From positions 1,948,501-2,012,500 of the forward strand of contig CP101033.1 of the NCBI GenBank assembly GCA_041319085.1: a stretch of 64,000 bases of DNA, in the 5' to 3' direction. This document shows positions 7,749 to 19,721 of this stretch, piece by piece (positions within the stretch are counted from its first letter, which is position 1; every line of letters starts with the position of its first letter). The position numbers and the translations under genes were made by a program. The stretch is from Aeromonas veronii. GTDB taxonomy: Bacteria; Pseudomonadota; Gammaproteobacteria; Enterobacterales; Aeromonadaceae. The notes under the pieces were generated by a model. That model was given only the letters and a program-made list of their open reading frames with translations. It made no database searches and was not told the DNA's origin.

Positions 7749-10700
7749 ATGCTGCGTCTCATCACCTTAGAGCACAATGTCTCCATCACCAAATTGTCCG
7801 GTAAAGCCTTTATCGTCAGTGATGACGGAGCGAAAAGATTACTCAAGGTGGGTGAGGTTTTGCACAAGGGCGCACAGATCTCCATCAACCAAAACGCCAT
7901 TTTTGAAACTGAAATTCTGGCGCCTCATCATACTATTACTGCTCAACATACCCCGTTAGTGACAGAAATAGACGCAAGCCATCATCATGTAGAGGACCAC
8001 TCAAAAGAGGGTCAGGCCGAGCAAAAGTCTCAGGTTGCTACGACACAAACTGATCTATCTAAAGAAATTGCGGAGCTTCACCATCTGGTGCTTGAGGGAT
8101 TGGACCCAACCAAAAACCTGATGACGGCATCAGGCGGCCAAGATGGCCGACATTCCGGTGGCGGTGGAGAAAGCAACAGTGGCGCCGTTTTGGTTGAAAT
8201 GCAGCTTGATCAGACCATCGCTGAAGCCGGGTTTGATACAACTCATACAACGCAGCTGGCAGTGACCGAACGAGTTCTTCAAGGCGATGCAATGCCGATG
8301 GTGGATGCAACCTTGACGCTCAGTGCTGAGCGCAGTGTTGCCGAGGGGGGGCTGATTCATTTTATCGCGACCGTGGATAACCCGGTATCGGTCAGCGATC
8401 TCCAGGTGTTACTAAGCAATGGTCTTACCCTGGTAATCCCTGTCGGCAAAACCACCGGCAGTATCACTGTCTCCGCCCCTACGGATGATGTCTATCTCGA
8501 TGCCAGCCACCTGCTTACTACTATCACAGGCGTTCAAGGTGGGGCGTTCGCCCGTCTGGGTTTGCCTTTGCACGCTGTTGAAACCGCGATCCCCGATACG
8601 ATAGATCCGACACTCGTGACGCTCAGTGCCTCTCACCGCGTCGATGAGGGTAGCAAGGTTGTTTATACCGCGACGTTGAGCCATCCAGCGGGTTCTGAGT
8701 TGACGGTAACGTTAAGTAATGGCTCGAGCATTGTTATCCCTGCTGGTGGCAGTAATGGTTCTGTTGAAGTATCAGCACCGCTCAATACCCCGTGGCTGGA
8801 GAATGGTCATCATGTTGATACCACGATAACCAGTACTCAGGGTGGCAACTTCGAGCAACTGGTTGTGGACCGTAGCCCGTTGACCATTGATGTTATCAAC
8901 ACCATCGATACCACCACGGTGAGCCTGAGTGCGACCCCGACGGTCAGCGAAGGTGGTCAGATTGTCTACACCGCCACGCTGGACCATGCGGCGCAGGGCG
9001 CGGTGACCGTCAAGCTCGACAATGGCCATGTGATTACCATTGCGGATAAGCAGACCTCGGGCAGCGTCAGTGTGACGGCCGGTAACGATGTCTATGTCGG
9101 GCAACCGGCGGTGCATGCTCACATCGTGGATGCCAGTGGTGGCAACTTTGAGAAGTTGGTGGCGGACCCCCAGCCGGTGGTGACCACCATTACCGATACC
9201 ACCGATACCACGACCGTCACCTTGACAGCAGACAAGAGCACGCTGACCGAGGCGGGTGGAGAGATTATCTACACCGCGACCTTGGCCCATGAGAGCCATG
9301 GCGTGACCACGGTCCATACCCAGCTGGGCGATATCACCATTGCTGACGGAGACCGCAGCGGCACGCTGACACATACCGTGCCGGTCGGTGAGGATGTCTA
9401 TCGTGACCCGAGCACGGTCAGCAACGCAATAACCGGTGCCGAGGGTGGCAATTTTGAACGACTGGTGCCGAATACGGCACCGGTCACCACAACCATTACC
9501 GACACCATCGATACCACCACGATTAGCCTGACGGCTCCGAGTACCGTGGTGGAAGGCAGCACCATTACCTACACCGCGCAGGTTGATCATCCGGTCACGG
9601 GCAGCGATCTGGTCCTGACGCTCAGTAATGGCCAACAACTCACCATCCCGGTGGGCGCGAGCAGCGGAACGCTGGATGTGGCGACGCGGCCGGCAGATGT
9701 GTTGGCGCAGGGCGATAGCCAGGTTGCGCTCTCCATCACGAGCACTCAGGGTGGGAACTATGAGCGGCTCGATAGCAGCGCCCATGTGTCGACCACGGTG
9801 ACGGACAGCGCGCTGCCGGTGCATGTGACCCTGACGGGCAGCCCGGACGTGAAGGAAGGGGGCGTAGTGACCTGGACGGCGCAGGTGGACCATGCGCCGG
9901 TGACACCGTTGCTGTTGACGTTGGATAACGGCTCGGAGATCACCATCAAGGCCGGGGAGTTGACCGGTAGTGTCGATGTGAAAGTGCATCCGGACACCGT
10001 CTATGTGGATGCTGGCGTGGTCAACGCGGCGATTACGGCCTCAAGCGGAGGCGGCTACTCCCATCTCGAGCTGCCGAGCGGCCCGAGCGCGGTGAGCGTC
10101 GGTGACACCATCGATACCACCACGATTAGCCTGACTGCCCCGAGTACCGTGGTGGAAGGCAGCACCATTACCTACACCGCGCAGGTTGATCATCCGGTCA
10201 CGGGCAGCGATCTGGTCCTGACGCTCAGTAATGGCCAACAACTCACCATCCCGGTGGGCGCGAGCAGCGGAACGCTGGATGTGGCGACGCGGCCGGCAGA
10301 TGTGTTGGCGCAGGGCGATAGCCAGGTTGCGCTCTCCATCACGAGCACTCAGGGTGGGAACTATGAGCGGCTCGATAGCAGCGCCCATGTGTCGACCACG
10401 GTGACGGACAGCGCGCTGCCGGTGCATGTGACCCTGACGGGCAGCCCGGACGTGAAGGAAGGGGGCGTAGTGACCTGGACGGCGCAGGTGGACCATGCGC
10501 CGGTGACACCGTTGCTGTTGACGTTGGATAACGGCTCGGAGATCACCATCAAGGCCGGGGAGTTGACCGGTAGTGTCGATGTGAAAGTGCATCCGGACAC
10601 CGTCTATGTGGATGCTGGCGTGGTTAACGCGGCGATTACGGCCTCAAGCGGAGGCGGCTACTCCCATCTCGAGCTGCCGAGCGGCCCGAGCGCGGTGAGT

Positions 10701-10841
10701 GTCGGTGACACCATCGATACCACCACGGTGAGCCTGAGCGCGACCCCGACGGTCAGCGAAGGTGGTCAGATTGTCTACACCGCCACGCTGGACCATGCGG
10801 CGCAGGGTGCGGTGACTGTCAGCTCGACAATGGCCATGTGA
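7749..10841 (+). CDS. N-terminal 1030-residue open part of the adhesin
   Basis: The ATG at 7749 follows AAAGG by about 12 bases. Residues 1-60 (VSITKLSGKAFIVSDDGAKR, LKVGEVLHKGAQI) match the retention module of LapA-type adhesins. Around residues 118-128 the GLDPTKNLMTASGG segment corresponds to the DPT...TAAG site cut by the LapG protease, here with Ala-Ser in place of Ala-Ala. A Gly/Ser-rich linker follows. Then come two unique Ig-like modules, modules A1 and B1, and two C-D pairs. The frame ends at a TGA (10839-10841) created by the first single-base loss. If this is real, the product would lack the C-terminal export signal and stay inside the cell. Confidence 0.75.
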   Translation: MLRLITLEHNVSITKLSGKAFIVSDDGAKRLLKVGEVLHKGAQISINQNAIFETEILAPHHTITAQHTPLVTEIDASHHHVEDHSKEGQAEQKSQVATTQTDLSKEIAELHHLVLEGLDPTKNLMTASGGQDGRHSGGGGESNSGAVLVEMQLDQTIAEAGFDTTHTTQLAVTERVLQGDAMPMVDATLTLSAERSVAEGGLIHFIATVDNPVSVSDLQVLLSNGLTLVIPVGKTTGSITVSAPTDDVYLDASHLLTTITGVQGGAFARLGLPLHAVETAIPDTIDPTLVTLSASHRVDEGSKVVYTATLSHPAGSELTVTLSNGSSIVIPAGGSNGSVEVSAPLNTPWLENGHHVDTTITSTQGGNFEQLVVDRSPLTIDVINTIDTTTVSLSATPTVSEGGQIVYTATLDHAAQGAVTVKLDNGHVITIADKQTSGSVSVTAGNDVYVGQPAVHAHIVDASGGNFEKLVADPQPVVTTITDTTDTTTVTLTADKSTLTEAGGEIIYTATLAHESHGVTTVHTQLGDITIADGDRSGTLTHTVPVGEDVYRDPSTVSNAITGAEGGNFERLVPNTAPVTTTITDTIDTTTISLTAPSTVVEGSTITYTAQVDHPVTGSDLVLTLSNGQQLTIPVGASSGTLDVATRPADVLAQGDSQVALSITSTQGGNYERLDSSAHVSTTVTDSALPVHVTLTGSPDVKEGGVVTWTAQVDHAPVTPLLLTLDNGSEITIKAGELTGSVDVKVHPDTVYVDAGVVNAAITASSGGGYSHLELPSGPSAVSVGDTIDTTTISLTAPSTVVEGSTITYTAQVDHPVTGSDLVLTLSNGQQLTIPVGASSGTLDVATRPADVLAQGDSQVALSITSTQGGNYERLDSSAHVSTTVTDSALPVHVTLTGSPDVKEGGVVTWTAQVDHAPVTPLLLTLDNGSEITIKAGELTGSVDVKVHPDTVYVDAGVVNAAITASSGGGYSHLELPSGPSAVSVGDTIDTTTVSLSATPTVSEGGQIVYTATLDHAAQGAVTVSSTMAM
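9501..10706 (+). repeat. C-D module pair, copies 1 and 2 (603 bp each)
   Basis: Two near-identical direct repeats of exactly 603 bp (201 codons) start at GACACCATCGATACC at 9501 and 10104. Each encodes two Ig-like modules (ISLTAPSTVVEGSTITYTAQ and VTLTGSPDVKEGGVVTWTAQ). Further copies start at 13109, 16114, 19119, 19722, 20325, 20928 and 21531, nine in all. No copy contains a frame disruption. Confidence 0.92.
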
Positions 10842-13711
10842 TTACCATTGCTGATGGGCAGACTGCGGGCAGCGTCAGTGTGACGGCCGGTAACGATGTC
10901 TATGTCGGGCAACCGGCGGTGCATGCCCACATCGTGGATGCCAGTGGTGGCAACTTTGAGCACCTGGTGGTTGCCCCCGGTGAGGTGGTGACCCCGATTA
11001 CGGACACGGTCGATCCGACTGACCTGACCCTAAGCGTCACCCCGACAGTGGTGGAGGGGCAAGGGGTCACCTTTACCGCAACCTTGACGAATGCCCCCGG
11101 ACGGATGTAGAGGTCGAGCTGTCAGGCGGCCATCACATCACCATTGCCGCAGGCGCTAGCAGCGGCAGTGTTACGGTCGCGACGACGGACACAATCTACA
11201 CCAACCCGCATCTGGTGACGGCCATGATAACGGGGGCCAAGGGCGGTGAGTTCGAGCAGTTGAATCTTGATCCGAACCAGGCGGTAAGCCAGGTGATAGA
11301 CAATCCGACGCCGACGCACCTGACACTCAGTACCAGCACGCCGAGCGTGGCGGAAGGGCAGTTGCTGAGCTTGACGGCCACTCTGGACCAGGTGCCTCAG
11401 ACCGCGGTAGACGTGACACTGACCAACGGCATGACACTGACAATCCCGGCGGGTGAGCGGAGCGTGAGTATCGATGTGCTCTCTGCGGGTGAGGATGTGT
11501 ATCTGGATGCGGGTCAACAGCATTTCGCCATCCGGGATGCGCAGGGCGGCAACTTTGAACAGCTGGTTGTAGACCGTAGCCCGTTGACCATTGATGTCAC
11601 GGACACCCTCGACCCGACTAGCGTGACGCTGACGGCAGACAAGAGCACGCTGACCGAGGCGGGTGGAGAGATTATCTACACCGCGACCTTGGCCCATGAG
11701 AGCCATGGCGTGACCACGGTCCATACCCAGCTGGGCGATATCACCATTGCTGACGGAGACCGCAGCGGCACGCTGACACATACCGTGCCGGTCGGTGAGG
11801 ATGTCTATCGTGACCCGAGCACGGTCAGCAACGCAATAACCGGTGCCGAGGGTGGCAATTTTGAACGACTGGTGCCGAATACGGCACCGGTCACCACAAC
11901 CATTACCGACACCATCGATACCACCACGGTGAGCCTGAGCGCGACCCCGACGGTCAGCGAAGGTGGTCAGATTGTCTACACCGCCACGCTGGACCATGCG
12001 GCGCAGGGTGCGGTGACTGTCAGCTCGACAATGGCCATGTGATTACCATTGCTGATGGGCAGACTGCGGGCAGCGTCAGTGTGACGGCCGGTAACGATGT
12101 CTATGTCGGGCAACCGGCGGTGCATGCCCACATCGTGGATGCCAGTGGTGGCAACTTTGAGCACCTGGTGGTTGCCCCCGGTGAGGTGGTGACCCCGATT
12201 ACGGACACGGTCGATCCGACTGACCTGACCCTAAGCGTCACCCCGACAGTGGTGGAGGGACAAGGGGTCACCTTTACCGCAACCTTGACGAATGCCCCCG
12301 GACGGATGTAGAGGTCGAGCTGTCAGGCGGCCATCACATCACCATTGCCGCAGGCGCTAGCAGCGGCAGTGTTACGGTCGCGACGACGGACACAATCTAC
12401 ACCAACCCGCATCTGGTGACGGCCATGATAACGGGGGCCAAGGGCGGTGAGTTCGAGCAGTTGAATCTTGATCCGAACCAGGCGGTAAGCCAGGTGATAG
12501 ACAATCCGACGCCGACGCACCTGACACTCAGTACCAGCACGCCGAGCGTGGCGGAAGGGCAGTTGCTGAGCTTGACGGCCACTCTGGACCAGGTGCCTCA
12601 GACCGCGGTAGACGTGACACTGACCAACGGCATGACACTGACAATCCCGGCGGGTGAGCGGAGCGTGAGTATCGATGTGCTCTCTGCGGGTGAGGATGTG
12701 TATCTGGATGCGGGTCAACAGCATTTCGCCATCCGGGATGCGCAGGGCGGCAACTTTGAACAGCTGGTTGTAGACCGTAGCCCGTTGACCATTGATGTCA
12801 CGGACACCCTCGACCCGACTAGCGTGACGCTGACGGCAGACAAGAGCACGCTGACCGAGGCGGGTGGAGAGATTATCTACACCGCGACCTTGGCCCATGA
12901 GAGCCATGGCGTGACCACGGTCCATACCCAGCTGGGCGATATCACCATTGCTGACGGAGACCGCAGCGGCACGCTGACACATACCGTGCCGGTCGGTGAG
13001 GATGTCTATCGTGACCCGAGCACGGTCAGCAACGCAATAACCGGTGCCGAGGGTGGCAATTTTGAACGACTGGTGCCGAATACGGCACCGGTCACCACAA
13101 CCATTACCGACACCATCGATACCACCACGATTAGCCTGACGGCTCCGAGTACCGTGGTGGAAGGCAGCACCATTACCTACACCGCGCAGGTTGATCATCC
13201 GGTCACGGGCAGCGATCTGGTCCTGACGCTCAGTAATGGCCAACAACTCACCATCCCGGTGGGCGCGAGCAGCGGAACGCTGGATGTGGCGACGCGGCCG
13301 GCAGATGTGTTGGCGCAGGGCGATAGCCAGGTTGCGCTCTCCATCACGAGCACTCAGGGTGGGAACTATGAGCGGCTCGATAGCAGCGCCCATGTGTCGA
13401 CCACGGTGACGGACAGCGCGCTGCCGGTGCATGTGACCCTGACGGGCAGCCCGGACGTGAAGGAAGGGGGCGTAGTGACCTGGACGGCGCAGGTGGACCA
13501 TGCGCCGGTGACACCGTTGCTGTTGACGTTGGATAACGGCTCGGAGATCACCATCAAGGCCGGGGAGTTGACCGGTAGTGTCGATGTGAAAGTGCATCCG
13601 GACACCGTCTATGTGGATGCTGGCGTGGTCAACGCGGCGATTACGGCCTCAAGCGGAGGCGGCTACTCCCATCTCGAGCTGCCGAGCGGCCCGAGTGCGG
13701 TGAGCGTCGGT
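10707..13711 (+). repeat. 3005-bp super-repeat 1: two A-E-F-B cassettes plus one C-D pair
   Basis: Two 1201-bp cassettes (10707-11907 and 11908-13108), each encoding four Ig-like modules (A, E, F, B), are followed by a 603-bp C-D pair. Each cassette lacks one base in A (GTCAGCTCGAC, where intact copy A1 has GTCAAGCTCGAC) and one in E (CCCCCGGACGG). Its natural length would therefore be 1203 bp. Frames after each loss remain open for the rest of the module. Confidence 0.92.
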
Positions 13712-16700
13712 GACACCATCGATACCACCACGGTGAGCCTGAGCGCGACCCCGACGGTCAGCGAAGGTGGTCAGATTGTCTACACCGCCACGCTGGATCA
13801 TGCGGCGCAGGGCGCGGTGACCGTCAGCTCGACAATGGCCATGTGATTACCATTGCTGATGGGCAGACTGCGGGCAGCGTCAGTGTGACGGCCGGTAACG
13901 ATGTCTATGTCGGGCAACCGGCGGTGCATGCCCACATCGTGGATGCCAGTGGTGGCAACTTTGAGCACCTGGTGGTTGCCCCCGGTGAGGTGGTGACCCC
14001 GATTACGGACACGGTCGATCCGACTGACCTGACCCTAAGCGTCACCCCGACAGTGGTGGAGGGACAAGGGGTCACCTTTACCGCAACCTTGACGAATGCC
14101 CCCGGACGGATGTAGAGGTCGAGCTGTCAGGCGGCCATCACATCACCATTGCCGCAGGCGCTAGCAGCGGCAGTGTTACGGTCGCGACGACGGACACAAT
14201 CTACACCAACCCGCATCTGGTGACGGCCATGATAACGGGGGCCAAGGGCGGTGAGTTCGAGCAGTTGAATCTTGATCCGAACCAGGCGGTAAGCCAGGTG
14301 ATAGACAATCCGACGCCGACGCACCTGACACTCAGTACCAGCACGCCGAGCGTGGCGGAAGGGCAGTTGCTGAGCTTGACGGCCACTCTGGACCAGGTGC
14401 CTCAGACCGCGGTAGACGTGACGCTGACCAACGGCATGACACTGACAATCCCGGCGGGTGAGCGGAGCGTGAGTATTGATGTGCTCTCTGCGGGTGAGGA
14501 TGTGTATCTGGATGCGGGTCAGCAGCAGTTCGCCATCCGGGATGCGCAGGGCGGCAACTTTGAACAGCTGGTTGTAGACCATAGCCCGTTGACCATTGAT
14601 GTCACGGACACCCTCGACCCGACCAGCGTGACGCTGACGGCAGACAAGAGCACGCTGACCGAGGCGGGTGGGGAGATTATCTACACCGCGACCTTGGCCC
14701 ATGACAGCCATGGCGTGACCACGGTCCATACCCAGCTGGGCGATATCACCATTGCTGACGGAGACCGCAGCGGCACGCTGACACATACCGTGCCGGTCGG
14801 TGAGGATGTCTATCGTGACCCGAGCACGGTCAGCAACGCAATAACCGGTGCCGAGGGTGGCAATTTTGAACGACTGGTGCCGAATACGGCACCGGTCACC
14901 ACAACCATTACCGACACCATCGATACCACCACGGTGAGCCTGAGCGCGACCCCGACGGTCAGCGAAGGTGGTCAGATTGTCTACACCGCCACGCTGGACC
15001 ATGCGGCGCAGGGTGCGGTGACTGTCAGCTCGACAATGGCCATGTGATTACCATTGCTGATGGGCAGACTGCGGGCAGCGTCAGTGTGACGGCCGGTAAC
15101 GATGTCTATGTCGGGCAACCGGCGGTGCATGCCCACATCGTGGATGCCAGTGGTGGCAACTTTGAGCACCTGGTGGTTGCCCCCGGTGAGGTGGTGACCC
15201 CGATTACGGACACGGTCGATCCGACTGACCTGACCCTAAGCGTCACCCCGACAGTGGTGGAGGGACAAGGGGTCACCTTTACCGCAACCTTGACGAATGC
15301 CCCCGGACGGATGTAGAGGTCGAGCTGTCAGGCGGCCATCACATCACCATTGCCGCAGGCGCTAGCAGCGGCAGTGTTACGGTCGCGACGACGGACACAA
15401 TCTACACCAACCCGCATCTGGTGACGGCCATGATAACGGGGGCCAAGGGCGGTGAGTTCGAGCAGTTGAATCTTGATCCGAACCAGGCGGTAAGCCAGGT
15501 GATAGACAATCCGACGCCGACGCACCTGACACTCAGTACCAGCACGCCGAGCGTGGCGGAAGGGCAGTTGCTGAGCTTGACGGCCACTCTGGACCAGGTG
15601 CCTCAGACCGCGGTAGACGTGACACTGACCAACGGCATGACACTGACAATCCCGGCGGGTGAGCGGAGCGTGAGTATCGATGTGCTCTCTGCGGGTGAGG
15701 ATGTGTATCTGGATGCGGGTCAACAGCATTTCGCCATCCGGGATGCGCAGGGCGGCAACTTTGAACAGCTGGTTGTAGACCGTAGCCCGTTGACCATTGA
15801 TGTCACGGACACCCTCGACCCGACTAGCGTGACGCTGACGGCAGACAAGAGCACGCTGACCGAGGCGGGTGGAGAGATTATCTACACCGCGACCTTGGCC
15901 CATGAGAGCCATGGCGTGACCACGGTCCATACCCAGCTGGGCGATATCACCATTGCTGACGGAGACCGCAGCGGCACGCTGACACATACCGTGCCGGTCG
16001 GTGAGGATGTCTATCGTGACCCGAGCACGGTCAGCAACGCAATAACCGGTGCCGAGGGTGGCAATTTTGAACGACTGGTGCCGAATACGGCACCGGTCAC
16101 CACAACCATTACCGACACCATCGATACCACCACGATTAGCCTGACGGCTCCGAGTACCGTGGTGGAAGGCAGCACCATTACCTACACCGCGCAGGTTGAT
16201 CATCCGGTCACGGGCAGCGATCTGGTCCTGACGCTCAGTAATGGCCAACAACTCACCATCCCGGTGGGCGCGAGCAGCGGAACGCTGGATGTGGCGACGC
16301 GGCCGGCAGATGTGTTGGCGCAGGGCGATAGCCAGGTTGCGCTCTCCATCACGAGCACTCAGGGTGGGAACTATGAGCGGCTCGATAGCAGCGCCCATGT
16401 GTCGACCACGGTGACGGACAGCGCGCTGCCGGTGCATGTGACCCTGACGGGCAGCCCGGACGTGAAGGAAGGGGGCGTAGTGACCTGGACGGCGCAGGTG
16501 GACCATGCGCCGGTGACACCGTTGCTGTTGACGTTGGATAACGGCTCGGAGATCACCATCAAGGCCGGGGAGTTGACCGGTAGTGTCGATGTGAAAGTCC
16601 ATCCGAACACCGTCTATGTGGATGCTGGCGTGGTCAACGCGGCGATTACGGCCTCAAGCGGAGGCGGCTACTCCCATCTCGAGCTACCGAGCGGCCCGAG

Positions 16701-16716
16701 TGCGGTGAGCGTCGGT
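13712..16716 (+). repeat. 3005-bp super-repeat 2
   Basis: Same layout as super-repeat 1, with cassettes at 13712-14912 and 14913-16113 and a C-D pair from 16114. The first cassette is the most diverged, with scattered substitutions in F and B (for example CAGCAGTTC for CAGCATTTC, GACCATAGC for GACCGTAGC, CATGACAGC for CATGAGAGC). It still carries both single-base losses. Confidence 0.92.
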
Positions 16717-19700
16717 GACACCATCGATACCACCACGGTGAGCCTGAGCGCGACCCCGACGGTCAGCGAAGGTGGTCAGATTGTCTACACCGCCACGCTG
16801 GACCATGCGGCGCAGGGTGCGGTGACTGTCAGCTCGACAATGGCCATGTGATTACCATTGCTGATGGGCAGACTGCGGGCAGCGTCAGTGTGACGGCCGG
16901 TAACGATGTCTATGTCGGGCAACCGGCGGTGCATGCCCACATCGTGGATGCCAGTGGTGGCAACTTTGAGCACCTGGTGGTTGCCCCCGGTGAGGTGGTG
17001 ACCCCGATTACGGACACGGTCGATCCGACTGACCTGACCCTAAGCGTCACCCCGACAGTGGTGGAGGGGCAAGGGGTCACCTTTACCGCAACCTTGACGA
17101 ATGCCCCCGGACGGATGTAGAGGTCGAGCTGTCAGGCGGCCATCACATCACCATTGCCGCAGGCGCTAGCAGCGGCAGTGTTACGGTCGCGACGACGGAC
17201 ACAATCTACACCAACCCGCATCTGGTGACGGCCATGATAACGGGGGCCAAGGGCGGTGAGTTCGAGCAGTTGAATCTTGATCCGAACCAGGCGGTAAGCC
17301 AGGTGATAGACAATCCGACGCCGACGCACCTGACACTCAGTACCAGCACGCCGAGCGTGGCGGAAGGGCAGTTGCTGAGCTTGACGGCCACTCTGGACCA
17401 GGTGCCTCAGACCGCGGTAGACGTGACACTGACCAACGGCATGACACTGACAATCCCGGCGGGTGAGCGGAGCGTGAGTATCGATGTGCTCTCTGCGGGT
17501 GAGGATGTGTATCTGGATGCGGGTCAACAGCATTTCGCCATCCGGGATGCGCAGGGCGGCAACTTTGAACAGCTGGTTGTAGACCGTAGCCCGTTGACCA
17601 TTGATGTCACGGACACCCTCGACCCGACTAGCGTGACGCTGACGGCAGACAAGAGCACGCTGACCGAGGCGGGTGGAGAGATTATCTACACCGCGACCTT
17701 GGCCCATGAGAGCCATGGCGTGACCACGGTCCATACCCAGCTGGGCGATATCACCATTGCTGACGGAGACCGCAGCGGCACGCTGACACATACCGTGCCG
17801 GTCGGTGAGGATGTCTATCGTGACCCGAGCACGGTCAGCAACGCAATAACCGGTGCCGAGGGTGGCAATTTTGAACGACTGGTGCCGAATACGGCACCGG
17901 TCACCACAACCATTACCGACACCATCGATACCACCACGGTGAGCCTGAGCGCGACCCCGACGGTCAGCGAAGGTGGTCAGATTGTCTACACCGCCACGCT
18001 GGACCATGCGGCGCAGGGTGCGGTGACTGTCAGCTCGACAATGGCCATGTGATTACCATTGCTGATGGGCAGACTGCGGGCAGCGTCAGTGTGACGGCCG
18101 GTAACGATGTCTATGTCGGGCAACCGGCGGTGCATGCCCACATCGTGGATGCCAGTGGTGGCAACTTTGAGCACCTGGTGGTTGCCCCCGGTGAGGTGGT
18201 GACCCCGATTACGGACACGGTCGATCCGACTGACCTGACCCTAAGCGTCACCCCGACAGTGGTGGAGGGACAAGGGGTCACCTTTACCGCAACCTTGACG
18301 AATGCCCCCGGACGGATGTAGAGGTCGAGCTGTCAGGCGGCCATCACATCACCATTGCCGCAGGCGCTAGCAGCGGCAGTGTTACGGTCGCGACGACGGA
18401 CACAATCTACACCAACCCGCATCTGGTGACGGCCATGATAACGGGGGCCAAGGGCGGTGAGTTCGAGCAGTTGAATCTTGATCCGAACCAGGCGGTAAGC
18501 CAGGTGATAGACAATCCGACGCCGACGCACCTGACACTCAGTACCAGCACGCCGAGCGTGGCGGAAGGGCAGTTGCTGAGCTTGACGGCCACTCTGGACC
18601 AGGTGCCTCAGACCGCGGTAGACGTGACACTGACCAACGGCATGACACTGACAATCCCGGCGGGTGAGCGGAGCGTGAGTATCGATGTGCTCTCTGCGGG
18701 TGAGGATGTGTATCTGGATGCGGGTCAACAGCATTTCGCCATCCGGGATGCGCAGGGCGGCAACTTTGAACAGCTGGTTGTAGACCGTAGCCCGTTGACC
18801 ATTGATGTCACGGACACCCTCGACCCGACTAGCGTGACGCTGACGGCAGACAAGAGCACGCTGACCGAGGCGGGTGGAGAGATTATCTACACCGCGACCT
18901 TGGCCCATGAGAGCCATGGCGTGACCACGGTCCATACCCAGCTGGGCGATATCACCATTGCTGACGGAGACCGCAGCGGCACGCTGACACATACCGTGCC
19001 GGTCGGTGAGGATGTCTATCGTGACCCGAGCACGGTCAGCAACGCAATAACCGGTGCCGAGGGTGGCAATTTTGAACGACTGGTGCCGAATACGGCACCG
19101 GTCACCACAACCATTACCGACACCATCGATACCACCACGATTAGCCTGACTGCCCCGAGTACCGTGGTGGAAGGCAGCACCATTACCTACACCGCGCAGG
19201 TTGATCATCCGGTCACGGGCAGCGATCTGGTCCTGACGCTCAGTAATGGCCAACAACTCACCATCCCGGTGGGCGCGAGCAGCGGAACGCTGGATGTGGC
19301 GACGCGGCCGGCAGATGTGTTGGCGCAGGGCGATAGCCAGGTTGCGCTCTCCATCACGAGCACTCAGGGTGGGAACTATGAGCGGCTCGATAGCAGCGCC
19401 CATGTGTCGACCACGGTGACGGACAGCGCGCTGCCGGTGCATGTGACCCTGACGGGCAGCCCGGACGTGAAGGAAGGGGGCGTAGTGACCTGGACGGCGC
19501 AGGTGGACCATGCGCCGGTGACACCGTTGCTGTTGACGTTGGATAACGGCTCGGAGATCACCATCAAGGCCGGGGAGTTGACCGGTAGTGTCGATGTGAA
19601 AGTGCATCCGGACACCGTCTATGTGGATGCTGGCGTGGTCAACGCGGCGATTACGGCCTCAAGCGGAGGCGGCTACTCCCATCTCGAGCTACCGAGCGGC

Positions 19701-19721
19701 CCGAGTGCGGTGAGCGTCGGT
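16717..19721 (+). repeat. 3005-bp super-repeat 3
   Basis: Same layout, with cassettes at 16717-17917 and 17918-19118 and a C-D pair from 19119. The last frame-breaking site in the locus is at 18311; everything after it is open to the stop at 26087. Confidence 0.92.

Noticed and set aside
12323..13597. Long minus-strand open frames across the adhesin repeats (here 424 codons, with similar ones in every block)
   Set aside because: They recur identically with the repeats, are Arg/His/Gln-rich, match no family and lie antisense to clear Ig-like modules; they are codon-bias shadows.
10820..18311. Programmed -1 ribosomal frameshifting as the way to read through the adhesin lesions
   Set aside because: The E site has a CCCCC run that could slip, but the A site (CTGTCAGCTC) has no slippery heptamer, and twelve successive events would give almost no product.
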